64,000 nucleotides of DNA from an uncultured Chryseobacterium sp. (GTDB taxonomy: Bacteria > Bacteroidota > Bacteroidia > Flavobacteriales > Weeksellaceae). The notes below the pieces were generated by a model. That model made no database searches. It was not told the origin of the DNA and saw nothing but the letters and a program-made list of their open reading frames with translations. Made by a program: the position numbers and the translations under genes. Of the stretch, positions 1 through 7,562 are shown one piece after another (within the stretch, counting starts at the first letter, position 1; each line of letters begins with the position of its first letter). The stretch lies in assembly GCF_936933875.1 (NCBI RefSeq), contig NZ_CAKZIK010000070.1, forward strand, positions 6,634 through 70,633, given 5' to 3'.

Positions 1-820
1 GTTCTTTTTCCACCCGTTTTTTAGCTATTTCATTATCGTCTGCATATCTTTTTTTGAAACCTTCATACGCGAGTTTTCGTAAAAGTTCAGCATCTTCGGC
101 TTTGCTTCCCGTGAAATGCTGTTTATTTTTTGGTTTTTTAAAATTGAATTTGAAATCACACTCTTCCAGAATTTTTTGAGCATTCAAAACCAGTTGCGGA
201 TAATTTCTGTAAATCTTTCGGATTTCTTCTTCACTTTTCATCACTTCTGAAGGTTTGCAGACGTCATTTTCTTCAAGTTTTGAAAGCAAAGTATTTTTGT
301 CAATCGCACGTAAAATCCGATGTAAATTATATTCCTGTTTTGTTTTGAAAGTGACGGGATGAAGCACCGTCATTTTCTCCAAAAACTTCCTGAATTCAGG
401 CTTTATCAAAAGATTAAGTTCTTCCGGACGAACACCGATAAATTCATTTTCTTTCAAAATTTCAGGAAAATTCGTCATCGGATAAATGATGAAACTGTCT
501 TTAAAATTGGGTGAAACTTGAGGAAGTTCACCGTTATTACAATTAAAATCGGTCAACATTCGGTTGATTTCGCCAATTCCTTCAAAACGTTTTGCCAAAG
601 CGATGTAGAGCAGTTCATTTTCCCTGCGGATTTCCACACCTGCAACGGCTTTTATTCCAACTTTTTCGCATTCTCCATAGAAATCATAAATTCCGGTAAT
701 GGTATTGATATCGGTCAATGTCAAGGTTTTCACCTCCAATTTTACCGCCTGTTTCACCAAATCTTCAATGGAAATGGTGCCGAAACGGAGACTGTGATAA
801 GTGTGGGTGTTGAGATACAT
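1..820 (-). CDS. dnaE: DNA polymerase III alpha-type (DnaE) polymerase, 5' part only
   Basis: About 273 N-terminal codons are present; the rest lies beyond the window edge. I translated this from the minus strand, starting at the ATG at 818-820. The reading opens with a PHP domain: MYLNTHTYHSLRFG (residues 1-14), TLTDINTITG (34-43) and AGVEIR (60-65). This is the N-terminal fold of C-family polymerases. Two positions that are normally metal-binding His in active PHP domains (HxH and TDH) are Asn4 and Ile38, so the PHP site is probably inactive. The gene lies downstream of dinB on the same strand, as in translesion cassettes that pair a Y-family polymerase with a second DnaE. I infer an accessory, error-prone DnaE rather than the replicative one. 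The palm domain that would settle this is not visible. Confidence 0.85.
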   Translation of the reverse strand, partial: MYLNTHTYHSLRFGTISIEDLVKQAVKLEVKTLTLTDINTITGIYDFYGECEKVGIKAVAGVEIRRENELLYIALAKRFEGIGEINRMLTDFNCNNGELPQVSPNFKDSFIIYPMTNFPEILKENEFIGVRPEELNLLIKPEFRKFLEKMTVLHPVTFKTKQEYNLHRILRAIDKNTLLSKLEENDVCKPSEVMKSEEEIRKIYRNYPQLVLNAQKILEECDFKFNFKKPKNKQHFTGSKAEDAELLRKLAYEGFKKRYADDNEIAKKRVEKE

Positions 821-1214
821 TTTTTTAGTCATTGCGAGGAGAACAACGCAGTGAAACCACGAGGCAATCCTTTGTTTTTTTATGTTCTTCTGTCTTGAAA
901 TCGAAGATTCGGCGAAGCCAAACAAAAGAACCAATCCGCCGCGGCGGACAAGCCTGGATTTTTTTTGCTAAAAAAGTTTTCATTCCGCTAAAAGATTTAA
1001 AACTCGCGCGATTGGTGTTTAGTTCTTCAATCGGAGATTATTACCTCGCTCCAACACTAAATCTTTTTTTAACGCTCCATTTCAACTTTTTCTTAACGCA
1101 AATTGATCCTAGGTCATTTTAGTGGACGCTAATATTGACTACCTAATTGGCGCTCGCTTCGCTCGCGCCGCATTTTAATCTTGATTCTTGACTCTTGGTT
1201 CTTGATTCTTGGCT
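821..1214. repeat. Gene-free spacer between dinB and dnaE, packed with repeats and GC-rich palindromes
   Basis: I see no credible gene in these 394 bases. The part next to dnaE (829-872) begins GTCATTGCGAGGAG and ends GAGGCAATCC, the form of a dispersed repeat seen in many bacterial genomes. A perfect 14-bp palindrome TCCGCCGCGGCGGA lies at 935-948. GGCGC and GCGCC form an imperfect GC-rich hairpin at 1149-1169. Both stand out against AT-rich DNA. A 10-bp inverted pair, AAAAGATTTA near 989 and TAAATCTTTT near 1063, encloses a possible larger fold. Tandem heptamers follow at 1179-1216. Confidence 0.6.
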
Positions 1215-1216
1215 CT
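1179..1216. repeat. Tandem 7-bp repeat, five units of TCTTGRN
   Basis: Units read TCTTGAT, TCTTGAC, TCTTGGT, TCTTGAT, TCTTGGC and then a partial TCT. The array runs into the dinB stop codon (complement of 1215-1217). Four nearly identical units recur at 16905-16935, 15.7 kb away. The type is common in Bacteroidota intergenic DNA, and its function is not known to me. Confidence 0.8.
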
Positions 1217-2357
1217 AAATTAAAAATCCCGAAGCCCTTCCTACCGCATTTTTTCCAAACCTGTTTTTAATTCTGTCCATTGATTGGTATAAATTTATCA
1301 ATTCTTCTGTGTCTTCAAAAAGATTCATTTGATGGTTGCCGTGAACCAAATTTGTGAAACGCAGACCCACCAAACGCAGACGCATTCTTCTGGTATATAA
1401 TTTTTCAAACAAATCGAGCGCAATCCTCGACAAAGTATGGTCTACAGCGGTGTAAGCAACTCTGCACTGTTTCGTTTCCGTATCGAAATTGGCGTAACGG
1501 ATTTTCAAAACCACTGTTGAAGTGAGCCATTTTTCTTTTCTTAACTGATAAGCCAGCGATTCCGCCATTCCCGAAATCAGGCTTTTTAACTGTAAAATAT
1601 CCATGGTATCATTGGTAAAAGTATGTTCTGTGGAAATAGATTTTCGTTCTGTGTACGGAATAACGGGCGTTTCATCGATTCCGTTGGCTTTTTTCCATAA
1701 TTCAGTTCCGTTTTTGCCAATCATTTGCTGCAGAATTTCAACGGGCATTTCGGAAAGCGTCTGAATTTTTCGGATTCCAATTCTTGACAGTAACTGATAC
1801 GTGACATCTCCCACCATCGGAATTTTTTTGATGGAAAGCGGATTGAGGAACGGTTGTATTACATCGTGTTTCAGTTCGAGTCTTCCAATTGGTTTTGCTT
1901 CTCCGGTTCCGATTTTAGAGACGGTTTTATTTTCTGAAAGTGCAAAACTGATGGGCAAACCTGTTTCTTTCGTCACATAATCTGCAATTTCTGAAGTCCA
2001 CTGATAACAGCCGAAAAATTTATCCATTCCAGAAAGATCAAGGTAAAATTCATCAATACTCGCTTTTTCCAAAATGGGAACTTTTTCCTGAATGATTTCC
2101 GTGACTTCATAGGATTTTTTCGAGAAAAATTCCATGTCGCCACGAACTACTTTTGCATCTGGACACAGCCTTAAAGCCATTTTCATGGGCATTGCAGAAC
2201 GCACTCCAAAATATCGCGCTTCATAAGAACATGACGCAACAACACCGCGATCTCCACCACCGATGATGACAGGAATTCCCTCCAAAGCAGAATTCTGAAG
2301 CCTTGCACACGACACAAAAAATGTGTCCAAATCCATATGAACAATTGCACGATTCAT
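1215..2357 (-). CDS. dinB: Y-family DNA polymerase IV (DinB)
   Basis: This is a translesion polymerase that inserts nucleotides opposite damaged template bases. The 380-residue length is typical. The catalytic acidic residues are visible: Asp9 in HMDLDTFF and Asp102/Glu103 in SIDEFYLD. A QMNLF stretch near the C-terminus fits a beta-clamp-binding motif and is followed by the NRFGKNAVGRAS segment typical of this family. The start is supported by a TAATTTTG promoter-like box (2362-2369, minus) only a few bases upstream. It is divergent from ku and lies upstream of the dnaE-type gene on the same strand. A 394-bp repeat-rich gap separates the two, so co-transcription is possible but not certain. 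Confidence 0.93.
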   Translation of the reverse strand: MNRAIVHMDLDTFFVSCARLQNSALEGIPVIIGGGDRGVVASCSYEARYFGVRSAMPMKMALRLCPDAKVVRGDMEFFSKKSYEVTEIIQEKVPILEKASIDEFYLDLSGMDKFFGCYQWTSEIADYVTKETGLPISFALSENKTVSKIGTGEAKPIGRLELKHDVIQPFLNPLSIKKIPMVGDVTYQLLSRIGIRKIQTLSEMPVEILQQMIGKNGTELWKKANGIDETPVIPYTERKSISTEHTFTNDTMDILQLKSLISGMAESLAYQLRKEKWLTSTVVLKIRYANFDTETKQCRVAYTAVDHTLSRIALDLFEKLYTRRMRLRLVGLRFTNLVHGNHQMNLFEDTEELINLYQSMDRIKNRFGKNAVGRASGFLI

Positions 2358-2361
2358 GTGA

Positions 2362-2369
2362 CAAAATTA
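2362..2369 (-). promoter_or_regulatory. Candidate -7 box of the dinB promoter
   Basis: TAATTTTG on the minus strand matches the Bacteroidota -7 consensus TAnnTTTG and lies 4 bases before the dinB ATG. No TTG at the expected spacing was found, so this is a half-site call. Confidence 0.45.
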
Positions 2370-2534
2370 TTACGATTTGTATCAATATTTTTATTTTTAA
2401 TTGATAAAAATTATAGCAATATTTCGAGTGAAATTTCAACTGTTTTAAACACAGGATTATATATGATTTTCCGGATATTCTGTTAAATATTTTGCACTCA
2501 ATTCCTTAATTTTATAATCTAATTCACAAAAATT

Positions 2535-3314
2535 ATGAGAGCAATTTGGAGCGGCGCCATTGGTTTTGGCTTGGTTAATATTCCCATCAAATTATATTCG
2601 GCTTCCGAAGAAAGTACGCTTGATTTGGATATGTTGGACAAAAAGGATTTCAGCAATATTAAATTCAAACGTGTTAATGAGAAAACAGGCAAAGAAGTCG
2701 CTTACGAAAACATAGTAAAAGGCTACAAGATGGAAGACAAATACATTGTTCTGGAAAAAGGTGATTTCGAAGCCGCAAGTCCCGAAAAATCTAAAATTTT
2801 GTCTATAAAACAGTTTGTAAAACACGACGAAATTGATCCGGCTTATTTTGAAACTCCTTATTTTCTGGAACCACAAAAAAACGGCGAAGATGCGTATAGA
2901 CTTTTGCTGAAAGCACTGCTGAAAACCAAAATGGCCGGAATTGGAACTTTTATTTTACGAGAAACTGAAATTCTGTGTCTGGTTCGACCTTATGAAGATA
3001 AAATATTGATGGTGAACCGGATGCGTTTTCCACAGGAACTCCGCAGTTTTGAAGAACTGAAACTGCCGTCCAACAAAGCACCCAATGCTGATGAACTTAA
3101 AATGGCAGAAAGTCTGATTTCGCAATTGGCTACCGATTTTTCTCCCGAAAAATACAAAGACACGTATCACGACGATTTGATGAAAATCATTCAGCAGAAA
3201 GCCAAAGGAAAAGAATTCAAAGCTGTGGAAGAAAAAGAAACCGAAGGAACCGCAACGGATTTAATGGCGCAACTGAAAGCGAGTTTGGAGGCGGGGAAAA
3301 AGAAAGCGGGATAA
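2535..3314 (+). CDS. ku: Ku protein, non-homologous end joining
   Basis: Bacterial Ku forms a homodimeric ring that threads onto DNA double-strand ends and recruits LigD. The 259-residue length and the opening MRAIWSGAIGFGLVNIPIKL are diagnostic, as are internal segments such as YFLEPQKNGEDAY and MRFPQELR. The C-terminus is short and lysine-rich (LEAGKKKAG), as in many Ku proteins where the tail aids DNA binding. ligD follows 71 bp downstream, the usual two-gene end-joining unit. The start lies after a 177-bp gap, divergent from dinB. No convincing promoter consensus was found there. Confidence 0.97.
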   Translation: MRAIWSGAIGFGLVNIPIKLYSASEESTLDLDMLDKKDFSNIKFKRVNEKTGKEVAYENIVKGYKMEDKYIVLEKGDFEAASPEKSKILSIKQFVKHDEIDPAYFETPYFLEPQKNGEDAYRLLLKALLKTKMAGIGTFILRETEILCLVRPYEDKILMVNRMRFPQELRSFEELKLPSNKAPNADELKMAESLISQLATDFSPEKYKDTYHDDLMKIIQQKAKGKEFKAVEEKETEGTATDLMAQLKASLEAGKKKAG

Positions 3315-3323
3315 ACAATTAAA

Positions 3324-3384
3324 AATGGAGAATTGAAAATTGATTTTTTTTCATTTTCAATTTTCAACTTTCAACTTTCCATTA
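3324..3384. repeat. Heptamer-based inverted repeat between ku and ligD
   Basis: The left arm (3324-3343) reads AATGGAGAATTGAAAATTGA. The right arm (3351-3384) is its imperfect complement, built from TTGAAAR heptamers on the minus strand with one extra unit. It could fold into a long AT-rich hairpin in the ku-ligD transcript. The ligD ATG follows directly at 3386. Confidence 0.7.
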
Positions 3385-3385
3385 A

Positions 3386-5989
3386 ATGAAAAATCTCGAA
3401 CTATACAATCAAAAACGTGACTTCAAACAAACCTCCGAGCCGGAAGGGAAACCGCGTGAAAGTTCAGGGAAACTGAAGTTTGTGGTACAAAGACACGCTG
3501 CATCGCATCTTCACTATGATTTAAGACTGGAAATGGAAGGCGTTCTGAAAAGTTGGGCAATTCCAAAAGGTCCGTCGTTAAATGCTTCTGATAAACGTTT
3601 GGCGATGATGACCGAAGATCATCCTTATGAATACAAAGATTTTGAAGGCAGTATTCCCGAAGGAAATTATGGTGCCGGAGAAATGGAAATCTGGGATTTT
3701 GGGATTTATGAACCGCTCAATAAAATCAAGGGAAAAAGTGATGATTTGGTGATGAGAGCCGAACTTCACAAAGGAAGTTTGAAATTCATTCTTCACGGCA
3801 AAAAACTGAAAGGTGAATTTGCTTTGGTGAAAATCAAAAATTCTGAAAAAGGCAACGAATGGCTGCTCATCAAACATAAAGACGAGTTTTCAACATTGGA
3901 ACCTTATGATGCGGAAGAACAAACAGCCGAAAATTCAAAAGTCACGGAGTATCTTAATTCAAAAAAATCAAAAAAAACCGACAGAAGCGAAGAAACTGCA
4001 AAAGCATTCAGAAACTACGCTCCTGCCCTTTCCGGTGAGAAAAAACTCAAGAAATTTATTGAGCCGATGCTCGCAAAATCGTCCGACAAACCTTTTGACG
4101 GTGAAGACTGGGCTTTCGAAATAAAATGGGACGGTTACCGTGCTGTAGCAGATTTGCGCAATGAACCACTGCTCTATTCCCGAAACGGTTTGGATTTTTC
4201 GCAGAAATTTAAAAAAGTGGTCAATCAGCTGAAACTGCAGGATTTTCCGATGGTTTTGGATGGCGAATTGGTTGCTTACGACAATTCCGGAAAGCCGAGT
4301 TTTCAATTGTTGCAGCAAATTGGCGATAAACCTAATATTTTGGTGGTTTTTCAGGTGTTTGATTTGCTTTGGCTGAACGGACATTCTACAGAAAATCTCA
4401 GTTATCTACAGCGAAAAGAGTTGTTGAAAGATGCTTTGAAAGAAAGCGATTTGGTGAAATATCACGACCACGTTTTGGAAAATGGTAAAGATTTTTTCAG
4501 ATTGGTGGAAAATATGGGTTTGGAAGGAATGATGGCAAAGAAAACCGACAGTACTTACCGAGAAGGTTTGCGAAGTTCGGAATGGCTCAAAATTAAAACC
4601 CAGCAGACGGATGAAGTGATGATCTGTGGATTTACCGAACCGAAAGGTTCTCGAAAACATTTCGGCTCGTTGATTTTAGGAAAATATTTCGGAAAAGAAC
4701 TCAAATTCTGCGGACATATTGGAACCGGATTTTCGGATAAAATTTTGAAGGAACTTTTTGAAAAAATGCACCCTTTAATTCAGGAAAAATCACCGTTTAA
4801 AGAAATTCCGAAAACGAACGAAAAACCAACGTGGTTGAAACCGGAACTTGTTGCAGAAATCAAATTCACAGAAATTACGAAAGACGGAATTTACCGGCAT
4901 CCTGTGTTTTTGAGACTTCGCGAAGATAAATCGGTGGAAGATTTGAAGGACATTTCAGAAAATGGCGATGAGACGCTTCAAGAACTTCAGCGTGACAAAG
5001 AAAAAAATTCAGGAAAAATGGAGAAGATTCAGGAAACAGAAACTCCAAAAGTTGTGAAAAAACAAGTTGTACAGCGCGAAAATGAGCAAAAAACGAAAAT
5101 TGGTAATCAGGAAGTAAAACTCACCAATCAAAACAAAATTTATTGGCCAAAAGATATCATAACGAAAGGCGATTTGGTAGCCTACTATCAAAGTGTTGCA
5201 GAATTTATTTTGCCTCATCTCAAAAACCGTCCGCAAAGTCTGAACCGCTTTCCAAACGGAATTGACGGCATGAGCTTCTACCAAAAAGACGCCGCTGACG
5301 AAACTCCGGATTGGGTGAAAACTAAAAAAATATTTTCGGAAAGCAACGAAAAATTCATTAACTATATTATCTGCAACGATGCGGCAACATTGGCTTATCT
5401 GAATAATTTAGGCTGTGTTGAAATGAATGTCTGGACAAGCTCTACCGAAAATTTAGAAAACCCGGATTATTTAGTTTTAGATTTAGATCCGTCCGAAAAT
5501 AATTCGTTTGATGATGTCATTCAAACCGCTCTTGAAGTGAAAAAAGTTTTAGACAAAGCCAAAATTGAAGGTTTCCCAAAAACTTCGGGAAGTTCAGGCA
5601 TTCACATCTATATTCCGATGAATGCAGAATATTCTTTTGAGCAGGTGAAAAATTTCGGACATATTTTGATGCAGATGGTTCAGAAAGAATTGCCTGATTT
5701 AACGACCTTAGAACGCAGTCTGCAAAAGCGCGATAAAAACAAAATCTACCTGGATTATCTCCAAAACCGAAAAGGTCAAACTTTGGCGAGCGTTTATAGT
5801 TTACGACCAAAAAACGGTGCTCCCGTTTCAATGCCCTTGGAATGGAAAGAGCTCAAAAATGGCTTAAAACCTACGGATTTCAATATCGAAAATGCTTTGG
5901 CGAGAATTCAGAAAAAAGGTGATTTGTTTTTGCCGACTTTGGGAAAAGGAATTGATATGCTGAAGGCGATTGAAAACCTAAATCTTTAG
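3386..5989 (+). CDS. ligD: Multifunctional DNA ligase D (PE-Lig-Pol)
   Basis: The end-joining ligase processes and seals breaks held by Ku. Its 867 residues carry three domains in the order phosphoesterase, ligase, polymerase. The 3'-phosphoesterase is at about 25-165 (RHAASHLHYDLRLE; His37, His43, Asp45). The ATP-dependent ligase is at about 225-540, with nucleophile Lys247 in EIKWDG. The AEP-type primase/polymerase is at about 575-860, with metal-binding Asp699 and Asp701 in VLDLDP and the SGSSGIHIYIP segment near 734-744. A charged linker near 535-575 joins ligase and polymerase. It sits directly downstream of ku. Domain order varies between phyla (mycobacterial LigD starts with the polymerase); this order matches Pseudomonas-type LigD. 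Confidence 0.97.
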   Translation: MKNLELYNQKRDFKQTSEPEGKPRESSGKLKFVVQRHAASHLHYDLRLEMEGVLKSWAIPKGPSLNASDKRLAMMTEDHPYEYKDFEGSIPEGNYGAGEMEIWDFGIYEPLNKIKGKSDDLVMRAELHKGSLKFILHGKKLKGEFALVKIKNSEKGNEWLLIKHKDEFSTLEPYDAEEQTAENSKVTEYLNSKKSKKTDRSEETAKAFRNYAPALSGEKKLKKFIEPMLAKSSDKPFDGEDWAFEIKWDGYRAVADLRNEPLLYSRNGLDFSQKFKKVVNQLKLQDFPMVLDGELVAYDNSGKPSFQLLQQIGDKPNILVVFQVFDLLWLNGHSTENLSYLQRKELLKDALKESDLVKYHDHVLENGKDFFRLVENMGLEGMMAKKTDSTYREGLRSSEWLKIKTQQTDEVMICGFTEPKGSRKHFGSLILGKYFGKELKFCGHIGTGFSDKILKELFEKMHPLIQEKSPFKEIPKTNEKPTWLKPELVAEIKFTEITKDGIYRHPVFLRLREDKSVEDLKDISENGDETLQELQRDKEKNSGKMEKIQETETPKVVKKQVVQRENEQKTKIGNQEVKLTNQNKIYWPKDIITKGDLVAYYQSVAEFILPHLKNRPQSLNRFPNGIDGMSFYQKDAADETPDWVKTKKIFSESNEKFINYIICNDAATLAYLNNLGCVEMNVWTSSTENLENPDYLVLDLDPSENNSFDDVIQTALEVKKVLDKAKIEGFPKTSGSSGIHIYIPMNAEYSFEQVKNFGHILMQMVQKELPDLTTLERSLQKRDKNKIYLDYLQNRKGQTLASVYSLRPKNGAPVSMPLEWKELKNGLKPTDFNIENALARIQKKGDLFLPTLGKGIDMLKAIENLNL

Positions 5990-6060
5990 GAATATTTGAA
6001 ATTCATTCCAACATTTCAATCTTTTCGTTTTCTGGTAAAATTTTTGATGAAATCTTCATT

Positions 6061-6498
6061 ATGAAAACTCAGAACTACCAAAACCACAGAAAATTTTACG
6101 CACCGCACCATTTTGTTTATCTTCCTTTGTTAGGTATTTTGCAGGTTTTGGGAATTTGGAAAAGTTTTAACGATCACGAAAATCAACTGGCTTGGATTTT
6201 ATTTTCAATTGTCATTTTTCTGCTGATTTTTCTTGCAGTAATGGTTCGTCAGCATTATGCTTTGGGAAATCAGGATCGAATTATTCGATTGGAATTCAAG
6301 CAGCGGTATTTTGAGATTTTCGGAAAAAGATCAGATGACTTAGCAGAACGCTTGAATTTCGGACAAATTGCAGCGCTTCGTTTTGCATACGACGACGAAT
6401 TTAAAATTTTGCTTGAGAAATGTATTCAAGAAAATATTTCAGGGGACGAAATCAAAAAATCCATCAAAAACTGGCGTTCCGACCATTACAGAGTTTAA
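6061..6498 (+). CDS. Two-helix membrane protein of the DUF6526 type
   Basis: The 145-residue protein has two hydrophobic helices at about 17-35 and 44-62, followed by a soluble C-terminal half (QDRIIRLEFKQRYFEIFGKR and onward, positions 76-145) rich in charged residues. I recognise it as resembling the DUF6526 family found in Flavobacteriia; no function is known to me. It lies 71 bp after ligD and 17 bp before a small lipoprotein gene, all on one strand, so it may be part of the repair/stress transcript. Its role there is open; association with the inner membrane is the only safe statement. Confidence 0.8.
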   Translation: MKTQNYQNHRKFYAPHHFVYLPLLGILQVLGIWKSFNDHENQLAWILFSIVIFLLIFLAVMVRQHYALGNQDRIIRLEFKQRYFEIFGKRSDDLAERLNFGQIAALRFAYDDEFKILLEKCIQENISGDEIKKSIKNWRSDHYRV

Positions 6499-6515
6499 TC
6501 ACAAAAAATACTATT

Positions 6516-6689
6516 ATGAAACGCTTTACACTTTTTACCCTTTTCGTATTTGCGCTTTTATCACTTCAAAGTTGTGACGCCATTGCAGGAATTTTTGAAG
6601 CCGGTTTCAATGTCGGAATTTTCGTAGCAATTGCTGTAGTGGTCTTGATTATCTTTTTAATTGTCAAAATGTTTTCAGGTAAAAAATAG
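6516..6689 (+). CDS. Small lipoprotein-like membrane protein, 57 residues
   Basis: The chosen start is the ATG at 6516, because from there the reading begins with a lipoprotein-type signal (MKRFTLFTLFVFALLSLQSC, Cys at position 20). A longer open frame extends upstream into the preceding gene but gives no sensible N-terminus. A second hydrophobic stretch follows (about 31-52, IFVAIAVVVLIIFLIV) and the protein ends in a short basic tail. It is therefore either a lipoprotein with a membrane helix or a two-helix membrane peptide. It ends 2 bp before the SDR gene, so the two are probably co-translated. Function is unknown. Confidence 0.7.
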   Translation: MKRFTLFTLFVFALLSLQSCDAIAGIFEAGFNVGIFVAIAVVVLIIFLIVKMFSGKK

Positions 6690-6691
6690 CG

Positions 6692-7552
6692 ATGCAGAAA
6701 AAAGGAAAAGAAAAAATCCGGCCCGAACAAACGCAGAAAAAACCGGGTTTAGAAAAAAATCTTAAACCACTTCCGGAAACTGATCCAATTGGAAAACCAG
6801 CCGGAAAACTGAAAGGAAAAGTTGCAGTTATTACAGGCGCTGACAGCGGAATTGGAAAAGCAACGGCACTTCTGTTTGCGCAGGAAGGTTGTGATGTTGT
6901 TATCCCGTATTTAAGCGAAACTGTTGATGCTAAAGAAACACAAAAAGAAATTGAAAATTTTGGCAGAAAATGCGTGTTGATCAAAGGAGATTTGGGAAAA
7001 GAAAATCACTGCAAAAAAGTGATTGAAAAAACCATTTCCGAGTTTGGAAAGATCGATATTTTGGTGAACAACGCCGCCAATCACTGGGAAGCAAAAAGTA
7101 TTGAAGAAATTTCCACAGAACAGCTGATGAAGACTTTTCACTCGAACGTATTTTCAGTTTTTTGGCTTACAAAATTTGCGATGAAACACCTGAAAAAAGG
7201 AAGTTCCGTTATTAACACTGCTTCAGTAACGGCTTATCGCGGAAGTCCGCATCTTATTGATTATGCTTCCACAAAAGGGGCGATTATTTCCTTTACGAGA
7301 AGTTTGTCGGCGAATTTGGCTGAAAAAGGAATTCGTGTGAATGCAGTTGCACCCGGTCCGATTTGGACCCCTTTGATTGCTTCCTCATTTTCGAAGAAAA
7401 AAGTCTCAGAATTTGGGAGCGACACCCCAATGAAACGCGCCGGAGAACCGAACGAAGTGGCGACTTGCTTTCTGTTTTTGGCTTCGGAAGATGCTTCTTA
7501 CATCACCGGTCAGGTTTTGCATCCGAACGGTGGCGAAATTATTAACGGTTAA
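6692..7552 (+). CDS. SDR family oxidoreductase, general-stress type
   Basis: This is an NAD(P)-dependent short-chain dehydrogenase of 286 residues. The cofactor loop TGADSGIG is at 48-55, NNAAN at about 126-130, Ser178 lies in the INTASVT segment, and the catalytic Tyr191/Lys195 lie in YASTK. The first 40 residues form a basic, proline-rich extension typical of the YghA/GSP39-like subgroup, which is often induced by stress in other bacteria. The substrate is unknown. It lies between a small lipoprotein gene (2-bp gap) and topoisomerase IB (10-bp gap), which suggests co-transcription with repair genes. Confidence 0.9.
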   Translation: MQKKGKEKIRPEQTQKKPGLEKNLKPLPETDPIGKPAGKLKGKVAVITGADSGIGKATALLFAQEGCDVVIPYLSETVDAKETQKEIENFGRKCVLIKGDLGKENHCKKVIEKTISEFGKIDILVNNAANHWEAKSIEEISTEQLMKTFHSNVFSVFWLTKFAMKHLKKGSSVINTASVTAYRGSPHLIDYASTKGAIISFTRSLSANLAEKGIRVNAVAPGPIWTPLIASSFSKKKVSEFGSDTPMKRAGEPNEVATCFLFLASEDASYITGQVLHPNGGEIING

Positions 7553-7562
7553 AATTCAACAA

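Noticed and set aside
832..1122. Open reading frame of about 96 codons in the dinB-dnaE spacer
   Set aside because: It runs through a dispersed repeat and palindromes and its translation has no protein-like character.
1179..1216. Tandem repeats taken as a CRISPR array
   Set aside because: Units are only 7 bp, degenerate and without spacers; no cas genes are present.
2221..2439. Minus-strand frame overlapping the start of dinB
   Set aside because: It lies out of frame over the dinB start codons and promoter box, without any family feature.
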